22,673 nucleotides of DNA from Paracoccaceae bacterium. GTDB lineage: Bacteria > Pseudomonadota > Alphaproteobacteria > Rhodobacterales > Rhodobacteraceae. This document shows positions 1 through 7,396 of the stretch, in pieces (the first letter of the stretch is position 1; every line of letters begins with the position of its first letter). The notes under the pieces are model-generated. The model was not told the origin of the DNA and made no database searches. It worked only from the letters and a program-made list of their open reading frames with translations. The position numbers and the translations under genes were made by a program. The stretch covers positions 1 through 22,673 of the forward strand of contig SKUV01000385.1 in assembly GCA_007129775.1 (NCBI GenBank), given 5' to 3'.

Positions 1-432
1 CCGAAGGTCGTCGAGCGCGTCATTGGTGTGGCCACCGGTCTGTTGACCCTCAAGCAGTCCCTGAACGGCTCGGTGCTGATCGGCGGCGGCTGGCAGGGGA
101 TCGGCAGCCCGAAGATCGGCCCGCGGCGCGTTCTGCCGGAGAACCTGATCGGCAATCTGCGGCTGGCCGCCCATGTCCTCCCTGCCCTGCGCGAAACGCG
201 GGTGCTGCGCGCATGGCTGGGGCTGGAGGCCGAGACTTCCGACGCGATGCCAGTGATCGGTCCGGTGCCGGGCTGCCCCGGGGCCTTCTGCATCGGCAGC
301 GTGCATTCGGGCTATACCTCAGGCCCTTACATGGGGCGGCTGCTGGCCGAGGCGATCCTCGGGCAGGAACCGCAACGCCCGCTCTTCCCGCTTGACCGCC
401 TGTTGCCCGACACGACGGAGACCGCCGCATGA
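1..432 (+). CDS. FAD-dependent amine/D-amino-acid oxidoreductase (DAO family), 3' part only
   Basis: The reading frame is open from base 1, so the start and the N-terminal FAD-binding Rossmann fold lie outside the window. About 143 C-terminal residues are present. They resemble the end of the DAO family (glycine oxidase, sarcosine oxidase beta, D-hydroxyproline dehydrogenase beta): a substrate-domain strand with GGGWQGIG, then TSDAMPVIGPVPG, then SVHSGYTSGPYMGRLLAE, which is the usual closing FAD-contacting segment. Family members oxidise an amine or D-amino acid to an imine using FAD. The TGA stop overlaps the ATG of the DapA-family gene by 4 bases (ATGA), implying translational coupling and a shared pathway. 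From neighbours I infer an imino acid such as D-hydroxyproline as a possible substrate. The family is secure, the exact substrate is not. Confidence 0.85.
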   Translation, partial: PKVVERVIGVATGLLTLKQSLNGSVLIGGGWQGIGSPKIGPRRVLPENLIGNLRLAAHVLPALRETRVLRAWLGLEAETSDAMPVIGPVPGCPGAFCIGSVHSGYTSGPYMGRLLAEAILGQEPQRPLFPLDRLLPDTTETAA

Positions 433-1397
433 CCGACCTTGCAGAGCATAGAGCCGGGGCCAGTGATACACCCCTGACCGCCGAGACCGTGGCCGGCATC
501 CATTCCGCCATTGTCACCCCGCTGCGCGCCGATCTGTCGGTCGACGAGGCGGCGCTGGCCGATCAGGTGGCGCGGATGATGGCGGTGCCGGGGATGCGCG
601 GGGTGATGTGCAACGGCCATGCCGGCGAGAACGCTCTGACCAGCCGCGCCGACAAGGCCCGCATCGTCGCCGTCTGCCGCGAGGCCATGGCCGGCCGCGG
701 CGTTCTTATCGCCGGCGTGAATGCCGAGGCGAGCCATGCCGCCGCCCGCCAGGCCGAGGATGCCGCCGGGGCCGGGGCCGAAGCGATCATGGTCTTCGGC
801 CCGAACGGGTTCGCGCTGGGTCAGGATACCCGCATGGCGCTGACCCATCACCGTATCATCGGTGCGGCGACCGGCCTGCCGATGCTGCTCTTTCAGGGCG
901 CGGTGGGGGCGGGGGCCTATGCCTATACGCCCGATGTGCTGCGCGCGCTGCTCGACCTGCCGCAGGTCATCGCGATCAAGGAAGGCAGCTGGGACAGCGC
1001 CGCCTACGAGGCGACGCGCCGGCTGGCCAAGGCGCAGCGCCCCGAAGTCGCGGTCATGGCCTCGGGCGACGAACACCTCTGGTCGTGCTTCATCTTTGGC
1101 TCCGAGGGTAGCATCGTCAGCCTCGCTGCGCTGGTGCCGGAGCCGATCGTCGCGCTGGATCGCGCGGTGCGCGACAGCGACACAGCAGCGGCGCGCGCGG
1201 CCCATGAGGTGATCTATCCGCTGGCCAGGGCGATCTATGGCCGCAAGCCCGGCAACCTCGCCACCGCGCGGCTCAAGACCTGCATGATGCTGGCGGGACT
1301 TCTGCCCGACGACCGTGTGTATCCGCCTTACGGGCCACTGGATGAAGACGAAAGGAACACGCTTTCCGCCGCGATGCGCGCGGCGGGAGTGCTGTAG
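429..1397 (+). CDS. DapA/NAL-family aldolase, lyase or deaminase
   Basis: A 322-residue TIM-barrel protein of the dihydrodipicolinate synthase/N-acetylneuraminate lyase family (usual length about 290-320). The Schiff-base lysine is visible as IKEGS (Lys184), preceded by the beta-strand LPQVIAIK. The usual GTTGE substrate loop is replaced by GHAGE (residues 63-67), and the family's YN-x-P tyrosine segment reads LLFQG (about 153-157), so this is unlikely to be true DapA. Family members that act on non-DHDPS substrates include delta1-pyrroline-4-hydroxy-2-carboxylate deaminase of hydroxyproline catabolism, which partners with an FAD amine dehydrogenase like the upstream gene. The start is fixed by the ATGA overlap with that gene. 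It lies upstream of a tripartite transporter, pointing to catabolism of an imported acid. Family sure, reaction inferred. Confidence 0.85.
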   Translation: MTDLAEHRAGASDTPLTAETVAGIHSAIVTPLRADLSVDEAALADQVARMMAVPGMRGVMCNGHAGENALTSRADKARIVAVCREAMAGRGVLIAGVNAEASHAAARQAEDAAGAGAEAIMVFGPNGFALGQDTRMALTHHRIIGAATGLPMLLFQGAVGAGAYAYTPDVLRALLDLPQVIAIKEGSWDSAAYEATRRLAKAQRPEVAVMASGDEHLWSCFIFGSEGSIVSLAALVPEPIVALDRAVRDSDTAAARAAHEVIYPLARAIYGRKPGNLATARLKTCMMLAGLLPDDRVYPPYGPLDEDERNTLSAAMRAAGVL

Positions 1398-1476
1398 GTG
1401 CGGCCCCTCCCGGCCGCGCCACAACCACCGCAGAAGCGGCGCATCCCGCGCCGCGCCACAACAGGAGAGAGACCCC

Positions 1477-2427
1477 ATGAAACTGACGCATCTGTTTCTG
1501 GCCAGCACCATGGCCGTCACCGGCGCCGCCGGCATGGCCGCGGCCGACTTCCCCAGCGAGCAGCCGATCCGGCTGATCAGCCCCTATGGCGCGGGCGGCG
1601 CGGTGGACATCGCCAGCCGCATCCTGTCCAGCGTCTCGGGCGAATACCTCGACACCCGCGTCGACGTGATCTCGATCGACGGCGCCGGCGGTCAGGAGGC
1701 GATCAATCTCGTGCGGGACGCGCCGGCCGATGGCTACACGCTGCTGGTCACCGACTATGGCCCGCTGATCACCACCGCGCTGCAGGAAGATGTGTCCTAC
1801 GAACTGGATGAATGGGTGCCCATCGTCCAGATCACCGAGGTGTCGCCGGTCTTCTTCGCCCGGGCCGACGGCCCCTATACCGACATGGAAACCTTCATCG
1901 AACTGGCGCAGGCCGATCCCGGCGCGATCTCGGTGGCCCATGGCCGGTATCTGAGCGTGCCGCACCTGCCGCTGATCCTGCTGGAACAGGTGGCGGAGTT
2001 CGAGACAAACCACATCCCCACCACCGGCGGCGGGCAGGCGCTGGCCTTCGTGCTGGGCGGTCAGACCGATGCCGGCGCCTCGGTGCCCTCCACCATCGCG
2101 GGCGGCATCGGCGACGGCAGCCTCGTGGCGCTGGCGCTGGCGACGGCCGAGCGCGTGGATGCCCTGCCCGACACGCCCACCCTGCGCGAGCTTGGCTATG
2201 ACGTGGTGCTGCCGGCCTGGTACACGATCTTTGCCCATCGCGATGTGCCGGCCGAGCGCATGGCGATCCTCGAAGAGCGGATCATGGAGGCGCTCAACAG
2301 CCCCTCGGCCCAGGCGCTGGGTGGCCGGACCGGCACCGACGTGCGCCCGCTGGGGATGGAGGCGAGCATGGAGGCCTACCAGACCACCATCGTCAATCTG
2401 GAGGCGATCCTCGCCACGATCGACTGA
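1477..2427 (+). CDS. TctC-family periplasmic solute-binding protein of a tripartite tricarboxylate transporter
   Basis: A 316-residue extracytoplasmic binding protein of the Bug/TctC family. The start chosen is the ATG at 1477, with AGGAGAG a few bases upstream; it opens a clear Sec signal peptide (MKLTHLF, then a hydrophobic Ala/Gly/Val stretch, probable cleavage after MAAA near residue 23). The mature protein begins FPSEQPIRLISPYGAGGAVDIASRIL, written here only to locate the P-loop-like segment typical of the family. TctC proteins capture carboxylates in the periplasm and pass them to the TctA/TctB membrane complex. It follows the DapA-family gene by 79 bp and precedes tctA by 69 bp that hold a strong hairpin, so it can be made in excess over the permease. 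Family certain; ligand not readable from sequence. Confidence 0.93.
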   Translation: MKLTHLFLASTMAVTGAAGMAAADFPSEQPIRLISPYGAGGAVDIASRILSSVSGEYLDTRVDVISIDGAGGQEAINLVRDAPADGYTLLVTDYGPLITTALQEDVSYELDEWVPIVQITEVSPVFFARADGPYTDMETFIELAQADPGAISVAHGRYLSVPHLPLILLEQVAEFETNHIPTTGGGQALAFVLGGQTDAGASVPSTIAGGIGDGSLVALALATAERVDALPDTPTLRELGYDVVLPAWYTIFAHRDVPAERMAILEERIMEALNSPSAQALGGRTGTDVRPLGMEASMEAYQTTIVNLEAILATID

Positions 2428-2445
2428 TCGCGGGCAGACCATCGC

Positions 2446-2469
2446 GCGGGGGCCGCAGGAGGCCCCCGC
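2446..2469 (+). promoter_or_regulatory. Intercistronic hairpin between tctC and tctA
   Basis: A perfect 9-bp inverted repeat, GCGGGGGCC at 2446-2454 and GGCCCCCGC at 2461-2469, with a six-base loop GCAGGA. No T-run follows, so it is not a full intrinsic terminator. Such structures between a binding-protein gene and its permease gene commonly protect the upstream mRNA 3' end or cause partial termination, raising binding protein over permease. The structure is seen; the role is inferred. Confidence 0.6.
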
Positions 2470-2496
2470 ACACCAAGGGGCAGGAGAGCACAGACG

Positions 2497-4050
2497 ATGA
2501 TGGAATTTCTCGCCGAGGCCTTCGCGCTGGCCCTGTCGCCGGAGGTGATGCTCTTCGCGCTGATCGGCATCGGCGTTGGCGTCACCGTGGGGGCCATTCC
2601 GGGCCTCTCGGGCGACATGGCCATTGCGATCCTTCTGCCCTTCGTCTTCGTCATGGAACCGGCCGCGGCGCTGGGCCTGCTGGTGGGGATCTACAAGGGC
2701 AGCATGTTCGGCGGCTCGATATCGGCCATCACCTTCGGCGTGCCGGGCACGGCTGGTGCGGCGGCGACGGTCATCGACGGCTATCAGGCCAAGCTGAAGG
2801 GCCAACCGAACCGGGCGCTGCACACCGCGCTCTATTCCTCGATCATCGGCGATACCGGCAGCGACCTTGTGCTGATCTTTCTGGCGCTGCCACTGGCGGC
2901 GGTGGCGCTGATGTTCGGGCCGGTGGAGTTCTTTGCGCTTTATGTGGTCTCGCTCACCCTCGTCGCGGCGCTGACCATGGGCAAGGTCGCCCGCGGCATC
3001 GCGGCGGCGGCGCTGGGCGTGATGCTGGCCATGATCGGGCGCGATCCGATCACCGGCGCGCAGCGGCTGACCTTCGGTCTGCCGGAACTCAGCGGCGGCA
3101 TCGGGCTGGTGCCGCTGCTGGTCGGCGTCTTCGCCGTGTCAGAGATCATCGTGCAGGCCGGCCGCGCATGGATGCGCCGCAGCGGCCGCGAGATGGCCGA
3201 CATCACCGCCCGTGCCGAGGCGCTGGGATATGACGTCTCCAAGGACCGGCTGGACTGGCCGACCTTCCGCGCGACGCTCAAGGCGACGCTTCTGGGCACC
3301 GGCATGGGCACGTTCATCGGCGCGCTGCCGGGGGCGGGCGCCTCGCTCGCGGCCTTCATGTCCTACGGTGTGGCGCAACGGCTGTCGCGCAAGCCGCAGG
3401 AGTTCGGCAAGGGCTCGCTCGAAGGGGTGGCCGCGGCCGAGGCCGGCAACAGCGCCACATCGGGCTCGACGTTCATTCCGCTTTTCGCTTTCGGCATCCC
3501 GGGCAGCGCCACCGCGGCGCTCTTCGGAGCGGCGCTGATCATGATGGGGATCACCCCGGGCCCGACGATGATCAAGGAAAACATGTCGCTGATCTATGCG
3601 CTCTTCATCATGCTGATCTATGCCAACCTGTTCAACTTCTGCATCTCGAAACTGTTGCTGCCGGTCTATTCGCGGCTGGCGATGATCCGGGGCGAATATG
3701 TGCTGCCGGTGGTGCTGGGGTTGGCCATTCTGGGCACCTTTGCCGCGTCGAACTCGGTCAAGGACGTCTGGGTGCTGCTGGCCGCCGGGCTGCTGGGCGT
3801 CGGGCTGCGCTGGTTCGGCGTGCCGCTGGGGCCGCTGGTGCTGGGCTTCATTGTCGGCCCGGGGCTGGAGCAGAGCCTGCGGCAGGCCCTTATGCTGGGG
3901 CGCAACGACTGGACCCATCTGGTGCAGAGCCCGATCGCAATCGGCATCTATCTTGGCACGCTGGCGATTCTCGTGGGCTTCTGGCTGCTGACCCGGGCCC
4001 GGCCCGAGTCGGCCGACGGCGCCGCGGGCGGCGGAAAGGGGGCGACATGA
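2497..4050 (+). CDS. TctA-family large permease subunit of a tripartite tricarboxylate transporter
   Basis: A 517-residue, highly hydrophobic inner-membrane protein with about 10-12 predicted transmembrane stretches, the normal size for TctA. Diagnostic segments are visible: GVTVGAIPGLSGDMAIAILL near residue 30, GIYKGSMFGGSISAITFGVPGT near 65-86, and the internal repeat GTFIGALPGAGASLAAFMSY near 270 with GVAAAEAGNSATSGSTFIPL near 310. The two glycine/proline-rich loops mirror each other, as expected for the duplicated TctA fold. It is the ion-coupled translocator that receives substrate from the upstream TctC protein. The start is ATG at 2497 (a second ATG follows directly) with GGGGCAGGAG upstream. 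The 3' end overlaps tctB by 4 bases. The substrate is unknown; family assignment is certain. Confidence 0.95.
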   Translation: MMEFLAEAFALALSPEVMLFALIGIGVGVTVGAIPGLSGDMAIAILLPFVFVMEPAAALGLLVGIYKGSMFGGSISAITFGVPGTAGAAATVIDGYQAKLKGQPNRALHTALYSSIIGDTGSDLVLIFLALPLAAVALMFGPVEFFALYVVSLTLVAALTMGKVARGIAAAALGVMLAMIGRDPITGAQRLTFGLPELSGGIGLVPLLVGVFAVSEIIVQAGRAWMRRSGREMADITARAEALGYDVSKDRLDWPTFRATLKATLLGTGMGTFIGALPGAGASLAAFMSYGVAQRLSRKPQEFGKGSLEGVAAAEAGNSATSGSTFIPLFAFGIPGSATAALFGAALIMMGITPGPTMIKENMSLIYALFIMLIYANLFNFCISKLLLPVYSRLAMIRGEYVLPVVLGLAILGTFAASNSVKDVWVLLAAGLLGVGLRWFGVPLGPLVLGFIVGPGLEQSLRQALMLGRNDWTHLVQSPIAIGIYLGTLAILVGFWLLTRARPESADGAAGGGKGAT

Positions 4051-4526
4051 GACGGTTTTCGCTGGCCGCATGGCGGTATCGTGAACTGGGCTTCGGCGTG
4101 CTGGCGCTGCTGCTGGCCGTCATCGGCCTTCTGCACGTCCGCTATGGCAACTGGCGACCAGGGCCGGGGGGCGGCAATTGGCTGGTGCCCATGGTGGCCT
4201 ACTGGGTGCTGCTGGCCGCCGGCCTGTCCATCCTGCTTGGCCGGTTGCGCGCCGCATGGCAGCCGGATACAGAGCGGCTGCACGTGCCGCTGGTGGCCGT
4301 GGCCGGGGGGCTCTTGTGGGGTGTCGCGTTCTTTCTGGCGGTGCGTCACATCGGCATTGCGGTCTCGGTGACGGTCCTGGTCGGGGCGGCGATGCTGGCG
4401 CTGTCGCCCCGAGACGCCCTGCGCCCCGGGCTGATCGCCATGGTGGCGCTGGCGGCTGGGGCGGTTTTCTGGCTACTCTTCACCCGGGTCGCCCCGATCC
4501 TCGTGGCAAACCCGATCCTGTTCTGA
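4047..4526 (+). CDS. TctB-family small membrane subunit of a tripartite tricarboxylate transporter
   Basis: A 159-residue membrane protein with four hydrophobic helices (about residues 12-30, 47-65, 83-103 and 108-150, the last being two closely spaced segments), which is the usual TctB architecture. TctB proteins are poorly conserved and are identified mainly by topology and position next to TctA. Here the ATG overlaps the tctA stop by 4 bases (ATGA). The gene order TctC-TctA-TctB differs from the classical TctC-TctB-TctA order. It probably stabilises or gates the TctA permease. It ends 16 bases before the GntR regulator gene. Confidence 0.85.
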   Translation: MRRFSLAAWRYRELGFGVLALLLAVIGLLHVRYGNWRPGPGGGNWLVPMVAYWVLLAAGLSILLGRLRAAWQPDTERLHVPLVAVAGGLLWGVAFFLAVRHIGIAVSVTVLVGAAMLALSPRDALRPGLIAMVALAAGAVFWLLFTRVAPILVANPILF

Positions 4527-4542
4527 CGCGGGGAGGAATGGT

Positions 4543-5238
4543 GTGGAAGGGCAAACACGGCAGACCGGCTCGCTCGCCGATTTCGCCCAGTCCCGGCTGA
4601 CGCGGCTGATCCTTGACCGCGAGCTTCCGGCCGGCACCACCATCGTGGAGGAAAAGCTGGCCTTCGCGCTCGACATCTCGCGCACCCCCCTGCGCGAGGC
4701 GCTGGTGCGGCTGGAGGCAGAGGGCCTTGTGGTCAAGGCTGGCGGGCGCTCCTACCAAGTGCGGCTGGTCACGGCGCCGGAGTTCTTTCAGTCCATGCGC
4801 GTGCGCGAAGTGCTCGAGCGCGAGGTCGTCGAGATGGCGGTGCCCAACATTCCGCCCGAAACGATCGACCGCCTGCGCGCGCGTATCGCGGCGCTGGTGC
4901 CCGGACAGGGCGACAGCCACCTTTACTGGGAGGCCGACAATGCCCTGCACAGCCTGTTTCCGCCCCATTGCGAAAACCTCGTGATGGCGGGCGTCGTGCG
5001 CGACATGCGCATCACCGCGCGCCTGTTCGAAGCGTCGAACCCCTTCGGCCGGGCCGAGGCCGACCAGCGCGAGCACCTCGCCGTGCTCGACGCCGCCGGG
5101 GCGGGCGATGCCCGCGGGGCCGGCCGCGCGATGGCGCGCCATATCCGCAATCTGCAGCAGGATGTGATGAAAAGCCTGCGTGGCGGTTCCGGCGCGCGCG
5201 CCACAAGGCTGGCCGCAGCGGTGCCGCCCTCCGCCTGA
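4543..5238 (+). CDS. GntR-family regulator, FCD (FadR) subfamily
   Basis: A 231-residue DNA-binding regulator. Residues about 10-72 form the winged helix-turn-helix, with the family signature SRTPLREALVRLEAEGLV at 46-63; residues about 80-215 form the all-helical FCD ligand domain. Its metal-site residues are visible as DNALH (Asp132, His136), REH (His178) and ARH (His200), so a metal-coordinated carboxylate ligand is likely. The start is GTG at 4543, six bases after GGGAGG; the nearby ATG at 4538 is in another frame and soon stops. It is the last gene of the transporter/catabolic operon, so it most likely senses the imported acid or an intermediate and controls this operon. The effector is not readable. 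Confidence 0.92.
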   Translation: MEGQTRQTGSLADFAQSRLTRLILDRELPAGTTIVEEKLAFALDISRTPLREALVRLEAEGLVVKAGGRSYQVRLVTAPEFFQSMRVREVLEREVVEMAVPNIPPETIDRLRARIAALVPGQGDSHLYWEADNALHSLFPPHCENLVMAGVVRDMRITARLFEASNPFGRAEADQREHLAVLDAAGAGDARGAGRAMARHIRNLQQDVMKSLRGGSGARATRLAAAVPPSA

Positions 5239-5534
5239 GGGCGCCACTCTGCCTTGGTGTGCGGCGCGATGCTGCGAGGGCGGCCACAAGTCCGGGCAAC
5301 CCGCCCATTTTTTGCGCCGCATCGGGGACGAACGCGCTGCAATCCGCCCCGACAGTGGAATATACGTTTCCCCGCGACTGGTCCCGGCCACAAAATCTGA
5401 AAGGTTCATGCTTCTATTGGTCAGCTATCGGAAAGATATTGCCAATCCGCTGGCGATTCAAGGAATGACTTGCCCATTCTTGTCTGTGCTGTACCCTTGA
5501 GCGACCAGTTTGATCCGCCGTCGGGGGTCTAGTA
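5239..5534 (+). other. Intergenic region with a weak candidate promoter for the PLP-enzyme gene
   Basis: These 296 bases carry no convincing gene. The right half is less GC-rich than its surroundings, as expected of a promoter region. The best sigma70-like pair I see is TTGCCC (5470-5475) and TACCCT (5492-5497) with a 16-base spacer, about 37 bases before the ATG; the -10 is poor. No clear terminator for the upstream operon was found. Confidence 0.3.
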
Positions 5535-7220
5535 ATGCAAGCCGAAACCGCCATCCGTTTCCAGACCGCAGAGCAGTCACCCGCCGCGCCCGGGCCGGAA
5601 TGGTGGCGGGCGGAGCTGGCCGGCGGAATCGTGGGCGAGGATGCGGTGGTCCAGGGCCCGTTCGGCCCGCGGCCTATGGTCTATGCCGATTACACCGCCT
5701 CGGGCCGCGCTGCCCGGCTGATCGAGGATGCGGTGGCCCGCGCCGTTCTGCCGGTCTATGGCAACACCCATACCGAAACCTCCTTCACCGGGCGCCATAC
5801 CACCGCCCTGCGAGAACTTGCGCGCGACGCGGTTCGCCGCGGTTGCGGTGCCGGCACGGAACATGCGGTGATCTTCTGCGGCGCCGGCGCCACCGCCGCG
5901 ATCGAGAAATTCGGCCGCATCCTCAGGCTGCACCGGGCCGAATCCGGCCCCCGGCCGGTGGTCTTCGTCGGCCCGTTCGAGCACCATTCAAACGATCTGA
6001 TGTGGCGTGAATGGCCCGTCGATCTGGTGCGCATCCCGCTTGGCGCCGACGGCCTGCCCGATCTCGCGGCGCTGGCGGACGGGCTTGCCGCCCATGCCGA
6101 CCGGCCGCTGCGGCTGGTGACGATAGCGGCGGCGTCCAACGTGACCGGCGTACGCTGCGACATGCGCGCCATCGCGCGGCTGGTGCACGACCACGGCGGG
6201 GTCCTCGCCTGCGACCATGCCGCCGCCGGGCCCTATGTGCCCATAGAGATGGCCGAAACGGCGCCCGGCGCCGACGACGGGCTGGATGCGGTGTTTCTGT
6301 CGCCGCACAAGTTTCCCGGCGGGCCCGGTGCCTCGGGCGTGCTGGTCATGGCCCGCGCGCTCGCGCCCGAGGGCGGCGTTCCCTCGCTGCCGGGCGGCGG
6401 GACGGTGGCCTATGTCACCGCCGAGCGGCATCGCTACGTCACCGATCTGGAGCGCCGCGAAGAGGCCGGCACACCGGCCATCATCGCCAATATCCGCGCC
6501 GGCATGGTGCTGCGCCTGAAAGACCTCGTCGGCCCCGACTGGATCGAGCAGCGCGAGGCCGCGATCGTGGCCGAGACGCTGGAGGACTGGGGCAGCCATC
6601 CGGCCATCGAGATCCTCGGGCCGCGCGATGTGCCGCGCGTTGCGATCTTTTCCTTCAACATCCGGGCCGGGGCGAAATACCTGCACCACAATTTCGTCGT
6701 GGCGCTGCTAAACGATCTGTTCGGCATACAGGCCCGGGGCGGCTGTTCCTGCGCCGGGCCCTATGGGCACGATCTGCTGGGCATGGACGAGGCCACCAGT
6801 GCCCGGCATGAGGCGCTGGTGATGGAGGGCGCAAGCGTCTTTCGGCCCGGCTGGGCACGTCTTGGCTTCACCGCCTTCCAGTCCGATGAGACACGCGCCT
6901 GTATTCGCCGCGCGGTGCGCTTCATTGCCGATCATGGCGCGACTTTGCTGCGCCATTACACGCTCGACCCCGCCAGCGGCATCTGGCGCGCGCAGGGGCG
7001 CGCGCAATCGGCGCTTTGCACCGATCTGGCCGACCTAATGGCTCCGGCTGCCGAAGCGCCCGCGGCGGTCGCGCCGGGCCCGGAGACCTGCTTTGCCGCG
7101 GCGCGCGCGCTTCTTGAGGCGCCCCCGGCAGCCCCGCCCGAACCTGTGGCCACCTCTGTGTCGGATGAACCGCTGCGCTGGTTCTGGCTGCCGGGCGAGC
7201 CCGGCCTGCCGAAGCCTTAG
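5535..7220 (+). CDS. Class-V aminotransferase-fold PLP enzyme (cysteine desulfurase-like), function unassigned
   Basis: A 561-residue fold-type I PLP enzyme related to NifS/SufS and molybdenum-cofactor sulfurase N-domains. Visible elements are YADYTASGR (50-58), GNTHTETSFTGR (76-87), the cofactor-stacking EHHSND (149-154, His150), Asp227 in ACDHAA, and the PLP lysine Lys259 in SPHKFPGGPG. A cysteine-rich loop RGGCSCAGPYGHD (401-413) sits where desulfurases carry the persulfide cysteine, so sulfur or selenium transfer is possible but not shown. About 130 residues at the C-terminus exceed a normal SufS; the last 80 are Ala/Pro-rich and probably flexible. It appears to be a single-gene unit followed 176 bp later by the hydantoinase gene. 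Family certain, reaction unknown. Confidence 0.85.
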   Translation: MQAETAIRFQTAEQSPAAPGPEWWRAELAGGIVGEDAVVQGPFGPRPMVYADYTASGRAARLIEDAVARAVLPVYGNTHTETSFTGRHTTALRELARDAVRRGCGAGTEHAVIFCGAGATAAIEKFGRILRLHRAESGPRPVVFVGPFEHHSNDLMWREWPVDLVRIPLGADGLPDLAALADGLAAHADRPLRLVTIAAASNVTGVRCDMRAIARLVHDHGGVLACDHAAAGPYVPIEMAETAPGADDGLDAVFLSPHKFPGGPGASGVLVMARALAPEGGVPSLPGGGTVAYVTAERHRYVTDLERREEAGTPAIIANIRAGMVLRLKDLVGPDWIEQREAAIVAETLEDWGSHPAIEILGPRDVPRVAIFSFNIRAGAKYLHHNFVVALLNDLFGIQARGGCSCAGPYGHDLLGMDEATSARHEALVMEGASVFRPGWARLGFTAFQSDETRACIRRAVRFIADHGATLLRHYTLDPASGIWRAQGRAQSALCTDLADLMAPAAEAPAAVAPGPETCFAAARALLEAPPAAPPEPVATSVSDEPLRWFWLPGEPGLPKP

Positions 7221-7336
7221 ACTCGCGACAGCACCCAAGACGCGGCTCCTGCTTGTTCACCGGGCGGTGGGCGCCCTTCCGACGGGCGAGCACGGACCGG
7301 CCTGCCGGGAAAGCGCCCGTTCCTGCATCAGGCCCC

Positions 7337-7364
7337 TTGCACCTGCCTCTGAAATCCGGATTCT
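7337..7364 (+). promoter_or_regulatory. Candidate sigma70 promoter for the hydantoinase gene
   Basis: TTGCAC (7337-7342) and GATTCT (7359-7364) are separated by 16 bases and lie about 33 bases before the ATG at 7397. The -35 is good and the -10 moderate. The 176-base gap from the PLP-enzyme gene makes an own promoter plausible. Confidence 0.35.
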
Positions 7365-7396
7365 GGTGCGAGCACAGGACCGGAAAGGATCCCCTG

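Noticed and set aside
327..1535. Long minus-strand open frame across the DapA-family gene
   Set aside because: It is antisense to a clear gene, its protein is Arg/His/Gly-rich without family resemblance, and GC-rich third positions keep such frames open by chance.
2446..2469. The tctC-tctA hairpin as a full intrinsic terminator
   Set aside because: No U-tract follows the stem, so complete termination is unlikely and tctA has no clear promoter of its own.
1273..2823. Minus-strand open frame of over 500 residues across tctC and tctA
   Set aside because: Antisense to two recognisable transporter genes and low-complexity in translation.
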